Of a stretch of 64,000 bases of DNA, positions 48,897 through 56,767 are shown one piece after another. The stretch lies in contig JAIBBZ010000001.1 of the NCBI GenBank assembly GCA_019694435.1, forward strand, positions 62,001-126,000, read 5' to 3'. Source of the DNA: Pirellulales bacterium (GTDB lineage Bacteria; Planctomycetota; Planctomycetia; Pirellulales; JAEUIK01). A model generated the notes under the pieces. That model was not told the origin of the DNA and ran no database searches. It worked only from the letters and a program-made list of their open reading frames with translations. The translations under genes were made by a program, and so were the position numbers. The stretch's first letter is position 1; each line of letters starts with the position of its first letter.

Positions 48897-49692
48897 CGAA
48901 CCGCTCGATCGTGCAGCAATAGCTCTCCAGCGGCAAATCGTCGGGATCGTCGCCGAACGGCTCTTCGACGTCTTCGGCCGTCAGCTCGACCCCCAGCAAG
49001 AACGCGAAGCCCACGGTCAGCACCGGCACGCTCCACCAACCGATGTCGTCGGCGATCACCCAGGGCGCGACCAATACGTTGAGCACGATGGCCCACCGCA
49101 GCAACGCCCGATAGGACGACGCCAGCGGCGTATTGCGGATGCGTTCGCAGGCGCCGCAGATATCCATCAGGCTGCGGGCATGCACGTCGAGCGGCCACAG
49201 GCTGTCTTTGAGCTTGCCGGCCTGGTTCCAACGGTCGAGCAACTCGTGAATCTCGCCTGCGATGCGCCCGGGCACATGACTCGTCGAAAACCGCGTGGCC
49301 AGCGAGGGGGTAACGAGGGGTTCAATCCCGCGCAGGTGATCGCGCAAGGCAAAGGCGAACTCGCGCAACAGGCAGGCCAACCGGGCCCGATCGGCGGCGT
49401 CGGGGTTGGCATGCGCCAGCGCCTTGAGCGCCAGGTTGCGCGAATCGTTGATCAGCTGGCCCCATTGCTTGCGGGCTTCCCACCAGCGCTCGTTGGCGGC
49501 GTTCACGCGCAACACCAGCAGCACGCCCAGCACCACGCCGAGCAAGCCGCCGAAACGCTCGCCGGCGTTCCACGCCGGCATGTGCGTCAACGAAAACACC
49601 AACTGGACGCCGGTCGCGTAGGCCATCGTGACCAGCATGTGCGGCAGCAGCCGCCACCGCACGTGCAGGGAGGGCCAATAGGGCAACAACAT
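48859..49692 (-). CDS. Bestrophin-like anion channel
   Basis: The 277-aa product matches the bacterial bestrophin/UPF0187 family, with NERWWEARKQWGQLINDSRNLALKAL, RIAGEIHELLDRWNQAGKL, CERIRNTPLASSYR and a C-terminal GVELTAEDVEEPFGDDPDDLP (acidic, Glu/Asp-rich). Four TM helices are present. Bestrophins conduct chloride and other anions, gated by calcium in eukaryotes. Bacterial members are less well understood. It follows the SBP56-like gene by 51 bases on the same strand. The ATG at 49692 has no strong ribosome site. The 3' end overlaps the convergent APC gene by 38 bases. Confidence 0.9.
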   Translation of the reverse strand: MLLPYWPSLHVRWRLLPHMLVTMAYATGVQLVFSLTHMPAWNAGERFGGLLGVVLGVLLVLRVNAANERWWEARKQWGQLINDSRNLALKALAHANPDAADRARLACLLREFAFALRDHLRGIEPLVTPSLATRFSTSHVPGRIAGEIHELLDRWNQAGKLKDSLWPLDVHARSLMDICGACERIRNTPLASSYRALLRWAIVLNVLVAPWVIADDIGWWSVPVLTVGFAFLLGVELTAEDVEEPFGDDPDDLPLESYCCTIERFVNETLARPSSTT

Positions 49693-49743
49693 CGCTTCGT
49701 CATCCTGTACGACGGTGCTATCGCCGCGCGCCGCGGCGCACGG

Positions 49744-51180
49744 TCACACAAAGATATCGGACGTGCAGTCGCCCCCCGGATAGCGCATTTCGTGGGCCCG
49801 CGCCGGACCCTCCGGCTCGCGGCCGAAATCGACGACGAACCGGTCGTCGATCTGCATGCCGCCTGATTCGGGATTGCAGTCGATCTTGAGCAGCACCGAG
49901 CCGTCGCGGGCCATGTCGGGATAGAACTGGTTATCCCAGCTCGAGTACAGCGAATTGGTCACGTAGAGCCGGCGTCCGTCGAGGCTGAGTTGCAGCATCT
50001 GCGGCCCGCCGCCGAGCTGCCGGCCGGCGACCTGTTGTCCTTTGCCCAACAGCCCGCCGGTCCAAACCTGGCCGACGAGCTTCGGGGTCGCCGGATCGGA
50101 GATGTCGTATTGCCGGATGTCGCCGTGCAACCAGTTGGAGAAGTACAGGTAGCGATCGTCCATCGACACCAAGAGATCGGTGATCAGCCCGGGAATGGCG
50201 TCTTTCGCGCCGGGCGGCGTGGCGTTTTCGACCGCGATCACCTGGTCGGCCCGCCAGCGATCGCCGGCCTGGTGAAAGTGCCACATCGTGCTCGACAGTG
50301 CCGCGCCGACGAAGCCGTGTACCGCGTCGGGATCGTGCAGGAACCGCACCTCGAGCGGAATCCGTCCGGTGTCCCCCAAGTCGATCGATTGGGTGATCGC
50401 TCGGCGCTGCCAATCCCAGAAATGAATCTGGTGTCCGAACTTGTCGGCGGCGACTTCTTGAGGGTTGAAACCCAGGCGATAGGTATTCGGGGCGGCCCAT
50501 TCGCTCGACACCATCACGTTGTGGCGCGGCTGATACCAGTAATCGTAGTTGAACTTCATGCCTGCCGCGTCGCGCTCCCAGCGCCCGGCCACGTCGAACT
50601 TCTCGTCGAGCAGCAAGAACCCGCCGGGCCCGTTGCCTTGGGCGTCGCCGAGCATCGAGATCATCACCTGGCCCGTCGGCAAACAGTGCACCGTGTGCGG
50701 CGCGCTGAGACTGGTCTTGTCGGCGATCTCCTCGGGCTCGATCACTTTGTGCATCCGCGGCGCCGCGGGGTCCGAAGCATCGACGATGTGAATCCGGCTC
50801 GAGCGCTGACCCGGCACGATCAAATACTGGCGCGCCTTATCTGGATCGGCATGGCAACTACTGCAAGTGTTCCAGCCGAAGTGATGCAGCTCGTCGCCGA
50901 CGTTCGGCATCGGCAGCCGGTGAATGACCTGGCCATAGCGCGACGACTCAGGATCGGCGTCGACCGTCGCCAGATAGTCGGGCTTGTTGACGGGCGTGCC
51001 CGCGTACAGCGCCACGACGTACAACAGTTTTTCGCGCGGGGCACGGATCGCTTCAGCCGGCGTCGCGAACCCGGGCCCGCAGAGCTGCCCGTGATGATGG
51101 CCGGCCATGGCGCGCAGCGGCGCGAACGTGGCACCTGCGGTCGCGGCGGCGGTGAGTTGCAAAAAGTCGCGGCGTCGCAT
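49744..51180 (-). CDS. Selenium-binding protein 56 / methanethiol oxidase family
   Basis: The 478-aa product has a twin-arginine-type signal (MRRRDFLQLTAAATAGATFA) and then the SBP56/SELENBP1 family propeller: KLLYVVALYAGTPVNKPDYLATVD, the hallmark GWNTCSSCHAD (Cys106, Cys109), RSSRIHIVDASDPAAPRMHKVIEP, HTVHCLPTGQVMIS and ITDLLVSMDDRYLYFSNWLHGD. Characterised members oxidise methanethiol to formaldehyde, H2S and H2O2 with a metal cofactor. The Tat signal implies a periplasmic enzyme, as in bacterial MtoX. The ribosome site AAGGAGAT is near-perfect. It lies 12 bases downstream of a membrane protein gene and likely in one unit with the acyl-CoA ligase genes. Confidence 0.93.
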   Translation of the reverse strand: MRRRDFLQLTAAATAGATFAPLRAMAGHHHGQLCGPGFATPAEAIRAPREKLLYVVALYAGTPVNKPDYLATVDADPESSRYGQVIHRLPMPNVGDELHHFGWNTCSSCHADPDKARQYLIVPGQRSSRIHIVDASDPAAPRMHKVIEPEEIADKTSLSAPHTVHCLPTGQVMISMLGDAQGNGPGGFLLLDEKFDVAGRWERDAAGMKFNYDYWYQPRHNVMVSSEWAAPNTYRLGFNPQEVAADKFGHQIHFWDWQRRAITQSIDLGDTGRIPLEVRFLHDPDAVHGFVGAALSSTMWHFHQAGDRWRADQVIAVENATPPGAKDAIPGLITDLLVSMDDRYLYFSNWLHGDIRQYDISDPATPKLVGQVWTGGLLGKGQQVAGRQLGGGPQMLQLSLDGRRLYVTNSLYSSWDNQFYPDMARDGSVLLKIDCNPESGGMQIDDRFVVDFGREPEGPARAHEMRYPGGDCTSDIFV

Positions 51181-51192
51181 CAGGAGATCTCC

Positions 51193-52977
51193 TTAGCTCG
51201 AAGGGACGGGTCTAGCGCTCCGGCGCAGGACGATGCGCACGCCGGGCAATCCGTGCGGAAAGTGAAAGGCAATGAACTTGCGATAGAACACGAATGCCTG
51301 ATCGCTGTCGACTTCGAATTCGACAGTCTGGGACTGCTGCAGTCCTTGGCGAGAATTATCGCGAAAAGTTACCGCGAGTCGATGCGCGTCAAGCTCCAGC
51401 GTCTCCCATTGCCGCAACACCGGATCGCTGCCGGCGGCGCGTAACGCCGCGAGCGCGGCCTGAAAATCGTCGTCCGTATAGCGTTCGGCGCACGTGACCT
51501 GGACGCGACCGGCAATCCGGCGATGTAGGCACTCGACCACCGTCGACAGTTTTGGCACATGCGGTCGGCCCAGGGGGATTTCGAGCAGCCGCACTGGATG
51601 GCCCAGCCGGTCGCCCTGCCCGGCCAGCGCCATCATGGCCGGTTGGTATTCGCGCACCTGCTTCTCGATGTCGCGTTCGATTTCGGCAAACCGTTCGCCG
51701 CTCGAACGCGCCAACCCCACCTGAACCCAGGCCAACCAAACCAGGGCGCCGACGGCGGCTAGCGCCAGCGCCGTGCGCAGCCGTTCACCGCGACCGGCCC
51801 AGCGGACGGCCGCGCGGTCTGCCAGGAGCGCGAGCACCCCACACCAGGCCAACGTGGGCACATAACCGTAGCGCCCCCAATCGAGCACGTTCTCGGCCGG
51901 GATATCCAGCCGGGCCAGGTGCACCAGAATCGTGTACGGCAGACACAGCACGGCCAGCACGGCCAGCAGCCGCACGTTTACGCGCAAGTAAATGGCCAGG
52001 GCCGCGATCAAACCCAACACGAGAACGGTCTCCATGGCGAGTTGCGCCGTCGGCGGGATCGGTCGCTGGCCGATCCACAGCCGCGTCCACGCGACGGCGA
52101 AGTTCGCACACGCGCGACCCACGGCCTGCACGAGTGCCGCGGGTTCGATCGGCAGGTGGTGTGCCGACGGCGCGGCAATCGCGAGCGGAACCGTCCAGGC
52201 GCCGAGCACGAGAAACGTCACCAGCCAAACCGCCAAGGGCCAAGACCGCCTGGCCCGATCCCCAGGCGCGTGCGCCGTTCGCCGTTCGAGCAGCAGCGCC
52301 TGAACCGGCAAGACGAGCGTGACGAGCCATAACGTGCCCATGGTGGTCACTGCGCCGACCATGCAAACGCCCAGGGCCAGCGCCCATCGCCGCGGCCGCG
52401 GCCCCGCGCAGCGCGTCTGGCAAACCATGGCGCCCACGATCCAGGCGAGCCCTAACGAAAGATGCGAGGCGGAAATCCACAACAACGGATTGTCGATGCT
52501 GCCGATCGCGGCCAGCAGCCACACGCAGGCACCCGCCGCGGCCGCCCGGGGATCGCTCAGATAACGGCGCAGCAACACAAACAAACCCAGCCCGATCGCC
52601 AGGTGCGCGGCCGACATGGCCACGTGCCACGCGGGATCAAAGTCGCGAAACCAGGTCCAACTGGCGTAGTACCACAACCGCCACAGCGGAATGAAGTGCT
52701 CGTTGTGCGGCGCCCAGACAAAATCGCCCAGGCTACGGTCTCCCCGGGCGACCTGCTGCAACAGGGCTCGGTGTTCGAAGTCGTCGTAATACGGGCCGGC
52801 GGCGAAATAGAAGCTGTGAACGATGCACATCCCGGCAACGGCCAGGGCGACGGCGAACCGCGCCACGCGCGCGGGCGAGCGCATCGCAGGCGCGGCTTGG
52901 GGCAACGGCGACCGATCGGTGGAGCGCACCGGGCGGCGCACCGGGTCGCTCGCGCCCGGCGCGCTTAACTTGTCCAT
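51193..52977 (-). CDS. Polytopic membrane protein, function unknown
   Basis: The 594-aa product from the ATG at 52977, overlapping the upstream crotonase gene by 13 bases, has about ten TM helices. Examples are VARFAVALAVAGMCIVHSFYF, LAIGLGLFVLLRRYL, GACVWLLAAIGSIDNPLLW and LALGVCMVGAVTTMGTLWLV. An early acidic loop reads YYDDFEHRALLQQV and is followed by APHNEHFIPLWRLWYY, as in GT-C membrane glycosyltransferases, although no catalytic Asp can be proven. A downstream ATG at 52884 is possible. C-terminal residues form a soluble domain. It is in a gene series with mtoX-like and acyl-CoA ligase genes. Confidence 0.75.
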   Translation of the reverse strand: MDKLSAPGASDPVRRPVRSTDRSPLPQAAPAMRSPARVARFAVALAVAGMCIVHSFYFAAGPYYDDFEHRALLQQVARGDRSLGDFVWAPHNEHFIPLWRLWYYASWTWFRDFDPAWHVAMSAAHLAIGLGLFVLLRRYLSDPRAAAAGACVWLLAAIGSIDNPLLWISASHLSLGLAWIVGAMVCQTRCAGPRPRRWALALGVCMVGAVTTMGTLWLVTLVLPVQALLLERRTAHAPGDRARRSWPLAVWLVTFLVLGAWTVPLAIAAPSAHHLPIEPAALVQAVGRACANFAVAWTRLWIGQRPIPPTAQLAMETVLVLGLIAALAIYLRVNVRLLAVLAVLCLPYTILVHLARLDIPAENVLDWGRYGYVPTLAWCGVLALLADRAAVRWAGRGERLRTALALAAVGALVWLAWVQVGLARSSGERFAEIERDIEKQVREYQPAMMALAGQGDRLGHPVRLLEIPLGRPHVPKLSTVVECLHRRIAGRVQVTCAERYTDDDFQAALAALRAAGSDPVLRQWETLELDAHRLAVTFRDNSRQGLQQSQTVEFEVDSDQAFVFYRKFIAFHFPHGLPGVRIVLRRSARPVPSS

Positions 52978-53810
52978 CGCGGCGGCCGCTTTTCGAGAAA
53001 CGCGCGCATGCCTTCCTGGGCATCGGTTGTTTGGGCATTGCACACCATCGTGCAGCCCGCGGTCGCATAGGCCTGCGGCCGATCGAGCGCCAGTTGCTCG
53101 TAGAAGGCGCGCTTGCCGATGCGGAGAGTCTCGCCGCTGGCCGCCGCGATTTGCTGGGCCAACGCCCGGGTCGCAGCGGTCAATTCGCCGGCCGCCACCA
53201 CGCGATTGACGAGGCCACAGTCGTGCGCTTCGGCCGCCGACAACGGGGTGCCCGTCACGAGCATCTCCAGGGCTTTCTTAGCCGGCACCGCGCGGCTCAG
53301 CGCCACTGCCGGGGTCGAGCAGAAGAGTCCGATCTTCACGCCCGGCGTGGCAAAGCTGGCCGTATCGGCCGCCACGATCAGGTCGCAAGTCGCGGCCAAC
53401 TGGCAGCCGGCGGCCGTGGCGAGCCCTTGCACTTCGGCCACGACGATCTGCGGCCCCAGACGCACCGCTTCCATGACCTCGGTGCAGAGCGCGAAAATCG
53501 CTTCCAATTCTGCGGGCGAGGCCGCGCTCAGCTCGGCCAGATCGTGTCCGGCAGAAAACACCGGCCCGGCCGCAGCCAGGACGACGACCTTGATCTCGCG
53601 GCGCGGCGCCAACTCGGCCAGCTCGTCGCGCAGCGATTGGAGCATGCGTCGCGAGAGCGCGTTGCGCCGCTGCGGACAGTTGAGCAGCAGCCGGACGACG
53701 GCGCCGTCCGTCTCGCGGCTCACCAGCGGTTCGTTTGCCGTGCTCAAGGTCTGGCTCAACGGGTCCTCCCCTGGCCTTGCGGCCGCAGCCCAGATTTGCC
53801 CGTGAGGCAT
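52965..53810 (-). CDS. Enoyl-CoA hydratase/isomerase family, ECHDC3-like
   Basis: The 281-aa product shows the crotonase fold with VVVLAAAGPVFSAGHDL (oxyanion), VQGLATAAGCQLAATCDL, and FATPGVKIGLFCSTPAVALS. It closely resembles ECHDC3, including a C-terminal EGMRAFLEKRPPRW. The two catalytic glutamates of true hydratases are replaced at the equivalent positions (Q in GCQL, G in PGVK), so it probably does not hydrate enoyl-CoA. The family role is unresolved, with possible links to lipid metabolism. It starts one base after the stop of the acyl-CoA ligase gene, so they are very likely co-translated. Confidence 0.9.
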   Translation of the reverse strand: MPHGQIWAAAARPGEDPLSQTLSTANEPLVSRETDGAVVRLLLNCPQRRNALSRRMLQSLRDELAELAPRREIKVVVLAAAGPVFSAGHDLAELSAASPAELEAIFALCTEVMEAVRLGPQIVVAEVQGLATAAGCQLAATCDLIVAADTASFATPGVKIGLFCSTPAVALSRAVPAKKALEMLVTGTPLSAAEAHDCGLVNRVVAAGELTAATRALAQQIAAASGETLRIGKRAFYEQLALDRPQAYATAGCTMVCNAQTTDAQEGMRAFLEKRPPRWTS

Positions 53811-53811
53811 T

Positions 53812-55434
53812 TTACAGCTTGGCCGCCTGCTCGCGCAGCACGTATTTCAGCACCTTGCCCGTGGACGTTTTCGGCAAGGTGCCGAACACGACCGTTTTCG
53901 GACATTTGAAATGCGCTAGGTGTTGGCGACAGAAGCCGATCAGATCTTCGGCCGTGGCCTGGGCCTCGGCCTTGAGCGTGACAAACGCGCATGGCGTCTC
54001 GCCCCAGGTCGCGTCGGGCCGGGCCACGATGGCCGCCTCGAGCACGGCCGGGTGCTGATAGAGCACCCCTTCGACTTCGATCGTCGAGATGTTCTCGCCG
54101 CCGGAAATGATGATGTCTTTCGAACGGTCGCGCAGCTCGATGTAGCCGTTGGCGTGCATTACGCCCAGGTCGCCCGTATGGAACCAGCCGCCGCGAAACG
54201 CTTCGGTCGTGGCGGTGGGATTCTTCAGGTAGCCTTTCATCGTGATGTTGCCGCGCATCAACACCTCGCCCATGGTCCGTCCGTCGGCCGGCACCGGCGC
54301 GAGCGTCTCGGGATCGGCCACGGTCAGCCCCTCTTCAACCGGGTAGCGCACGCCCTGTCGAGCCTTGAGCGCGGCCTGCTCGTCCAGCGGCAACCGATCC
54401 CACGCGTCGTGCCACTCGCAAACGACGGCCGGCCCATAGACCTCGGTGAGCCCGTAGACGTGCGTGACGTGAAAGCCCATGCGTTCCATGCCGGCGATCA
54501 CGGCCGGCGGCGGGGCCGACGCGGCCGTCATCACCTCGACGGTGCGGTCCGTCGCGCGGTGCAACCCGGGATCGGCGTTGATCAGCATGTTGAGCACGAT
54601 GGGCGCGCCGCACAGATGCGTCACCCCGTGATCGGCAATCGCCGCGAACACGCTCTCGGCCGTGGGCCGGCGCAGGCAGACGTGCGTGCCGGCCACCAAC
54701 GAGATCACCCAGGGAAAGCACCAACCGTTGCAATGAAACATCGGCAGCGTCCAGAGATACACCGGATGCTGCGGCAGATGCCACACCAGGGCATTGCCCA
54801 CGGCGTTTAGATAGGCCCCGCGGTGGTGATAGACCACGCCCTTGGGATTGCCGGTGGTACCCGAGGTGTAGTTCAGCGCAATGGCGTTCCATTCATCCGT
54901 CGGACCTCGCCAGGGATAGTGCGGATCGCCCTGCGCCAGAAACTCTTCGTACTCTACGTCGCCCAAAAGTTGCTGACCCTGCAAGAACTCGTCGTCGCGA
55001 ATGTCGATCACCCGCGGGCGCCGTTCGACGAGCTGCAAGGCGGCTTCGATCGTCTCGAAGAACTCTGGATCGACCAACAGCAGCTTCGTCTCGGCATGGT
55101 CGAGCATAAAAGCGATCGCCGCCGCGTCGAGCCGCACATTGAGCGTGTTGAGCACCGCGCCAGTAGCCGGCACGCCGTAGTGCGCTTCGAGCATCGCCGG
55201 CACATTCGAGGCCATGATCGACACGGTGTCGCCCGGGCCGATGCCGGCTAACGCCAGCGCCGAGGCCAATCGTCGCGACCGGGCAAAGAACTCGGCATAG
55301 CTGGCCTGCCGCTGCCCGTGCACGTAGGCCAGATGCTCGGGAAACACGGCCGCGGCGCGCTCCAGCAGCCCCAGCGGCGAAAGCGGCACATAGTTCGCCG
55401 GGTTGCGATCGAGGTGTTGTTCGTAGGGATTCAT
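53812..55434 (-). CDS. Acyl-CoA synthetase (AMP-dependent, medium/short-chain AAE-type)
   Basis: From the ATG at 55434, with AGGG upstream, the product is 540 aa. Motifs in order: TSGTTGNPKGVVYHH (A3-like), APIVLNMLIN, HVYGLTEVYGP, GGWFHTGDLGVMHANGYIELRDRSKDIIISGGENIS and PKTSTGKVLK with the catalytic Lys. The enzyme activates a carboxylate to an acyl-AMP and then acyl-CoA. The region between VYGLTE and the GGENIS block, including DAWDRLPLDEQAALKARQG, is close to plant AAE and DmdB-type ligases. It heads a minus-strand series with the ECHDC3-like gene. The substrate is unknown; a medium- or short-chain acid is likely. Confidence 0.93.
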   Translation of the reverse strand: MNPYEQHLDRNPANYVPLSPLGLLERAAAVFPEHLAYVHGQRQASYAEFFARSRRLASALALAGIGPGDTVSIMASNVPAMLEAHYGVPATGAVLNTLNVRLDAAAIAFMLDHAETKLLLVDPEFFETIEAALQLVERRPRVIDIRDDEFLQGQQLLGDVEYEEFLAQGDPHYPWRGPTDEWNAIALNYTSGTTGNPKGVVYHHRGAYLNAVGNALVWHLPQHPVYLWTLPMFHCNGWCFPWVISLVAGTHVCLRRPTAESVFAAIADHGVTHLCGAPIVLNMLINADPGLHRATDRTVEVMTAASAPPPAVIAGMERMGFHVTHVYGLTEVYGPAVVCEWHDAWDRLPLDEQAALKARQGVRYPVEEGLTVADPETLAPVPADGRTMGEVLMRGNITMKGYLKNPTATTEAFRGGWFHTGDLGVMHANGYIELRDRSKDIIISGGENISTIEVEGVLYQHPAVLEAAIVARPDATWGETPCAFVTLKAEAQATAEDLIGFCRQHLAHFKCPKTVVFGTLPKTSTGKVLKYVLREQAAKL

Positions 55435-55570
55435 TCCGGCCCTCACCGCGCAAGAAAGAAGCCATCGACTTTCGACCAAGTGCCGCCAAGAGTCGCACCT
55501 GAGCGGGCGGCAATCAAGAGACGCGAGCCGCAGGCGACCCGCTTTCGCTGCCGGCGGAACCCCCGGCGAC

Positions 55571-56173
55571 TTAGCCGGAGGCGGCGGTCATCCAGCCGGA
55601 GAATTCGCCGCAGCGCGCCTCGCGCACCTGGCGATAGGCGTGGGAAAGCTTCGTGGGGCACGCATAGCGCAGCGGCCCGATCACCGTGGTCGGCGTCTCC
55701 AGCTCGGGCAGCACGGCCAGCAAGCGCTCGCTGGCCGTGGCATCGGCCACGAACAGCCGCCCGGCGTTTTCGGCGGCCTGGACGATCAATTCTCGCTGCC
55801 GCGCCAGGGTGTCGACCCGCACCAATTCGCCGCCGCGCACGCTCGACACGTAGGGGACCCCGCTTTCCAACGCCAGGTAGGCCAGCACCCACAGCCCATC
55901 GGTGTGGATCACGTCGGGATCCTCGGCCACGATCAAGTCGTCCAGCCGCCGGCGTGCCAGGTGCAGATACTCGGCCAGCAGGTCGTCCGACCAGGCGGCC
56001 GGCCACGCGTCGAGCGGGGGGAATGCCGCCCCGGTCAACGCAGTCAACTCGCGCTCGGCATCCCACAGCCGCACGTCGTGTCCCCGCGATCGCAAACGCT
56101 CCGCGAGCGCGCCCGTGTCCCAGGCGTCGTCGGCCCGGGCAGGCGATTCGTGACAGGCTAACAGGATTCGCAT
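55571..56173 (-). CDS. Short GT4-like glycosyltransferase N-terminal domain protein
   Basis: The 200-aa product from the ATG at 56173 starts MRILLACHESPA and holds an N-terminal GT-B domain: RSRGHDVRLWDAERELT, DDLIVAEDPDVIHTDGLWVLAYLAL, GVPYVSSVRGGELVRVD and RLFVADATASERLLAVLPE. It resembles the acceptor domain of GT4 enzymes, such as WcaI/WbuB-like. It ends at a TAG before the C-terminal donor domain would begin, so it is half the usual length. Either it is truncated or acts with another protein. It is an isolated minus-strand gene. Confidence 0.65.
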   Translation of the reverse strand: MRILLACHESPARADDAWDTGALAERLRSRGHDVRLWDAERELTALTGAAFPPLDAWPAAWSDDLLAEYLHLARRRLDDLIVAEDPDVIHTDGLWVLAYLALESGVPYVSSVRGGELVRVDTLARQRELIVQAAENAGRLFVADATASERLLAVLPELETPTTVIGPLRYACPTKLSHAYRQVREARCGEFSGWMTAASG

Positions 56174-56767
56174 GAATGACTCGCGCGCTGGCGGCGGCCC
56201 ATACGTATCAATATCGGCCGTAACGACCTGGACTCTGCGTGGGGAGGTGAAACTTCGCGGTCGCGAAGCAACGGCTGGGAAGCAACGCAAGCAGTCGCGG
56301 GGAGGACCGGAAAACCGCCGGGAACGGCTCCGGCCCAAGGGGTGGGTGCGAATTCTTACTTTCTGCATGATGACAGCGTCAAGCCGAGCCTCCAACGGCC
56401 GCGCCGACGCAAGCAGCCTGCTCCCTGGCACGTCCGGCGAGAAGAAGCTGGAGAAGCTTTGACGGATGTGCCGAAGATGACGCTGGCGCTCCGGCCGCGG
56501 GTCGCCCGGGCGCGCCCCCCAGGACGTGCTAGCCTTGAAAAGCGCCGGAAAATCTCGCTAAACCGCCGGACACGACTGTTTGTGGACGAGCCGTGAGAAA
56601 GCCGGTAAGGTGAGCAGACCGAGCAACTGGGGCACACACTTCCTTCGCCGTTCGCTGCTATCGCTCGATCAGGCCGCCTTGCTGGCAACGGTCGCGGCGC
56701 GCTCGGGCCATAAATCTTTCAGTCTCTCGGTCACCGGAACGACGTCTCCGCGACGCACGATCAACGC
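56174..56767. other. Long intergenic region upstream of the HlyD-like cluster
   Basis: About 590 bases with no gene I can support; short frames lack motifs. It probably holds the promoter of the plus-strand cluster at 56768 and of the minus-strand gene at 56173. I see no clear riboswitch or operator. Confidence 0.45.

Noticed and set aside
51193..55434. DMSP demethylation (DmdB/DmdD) pathway
   Set aside because: The ligase could be DmdB-like, but the crotonase is ECHDC3-like without catalytic glutamates, and no DmdA or DmdC is present.
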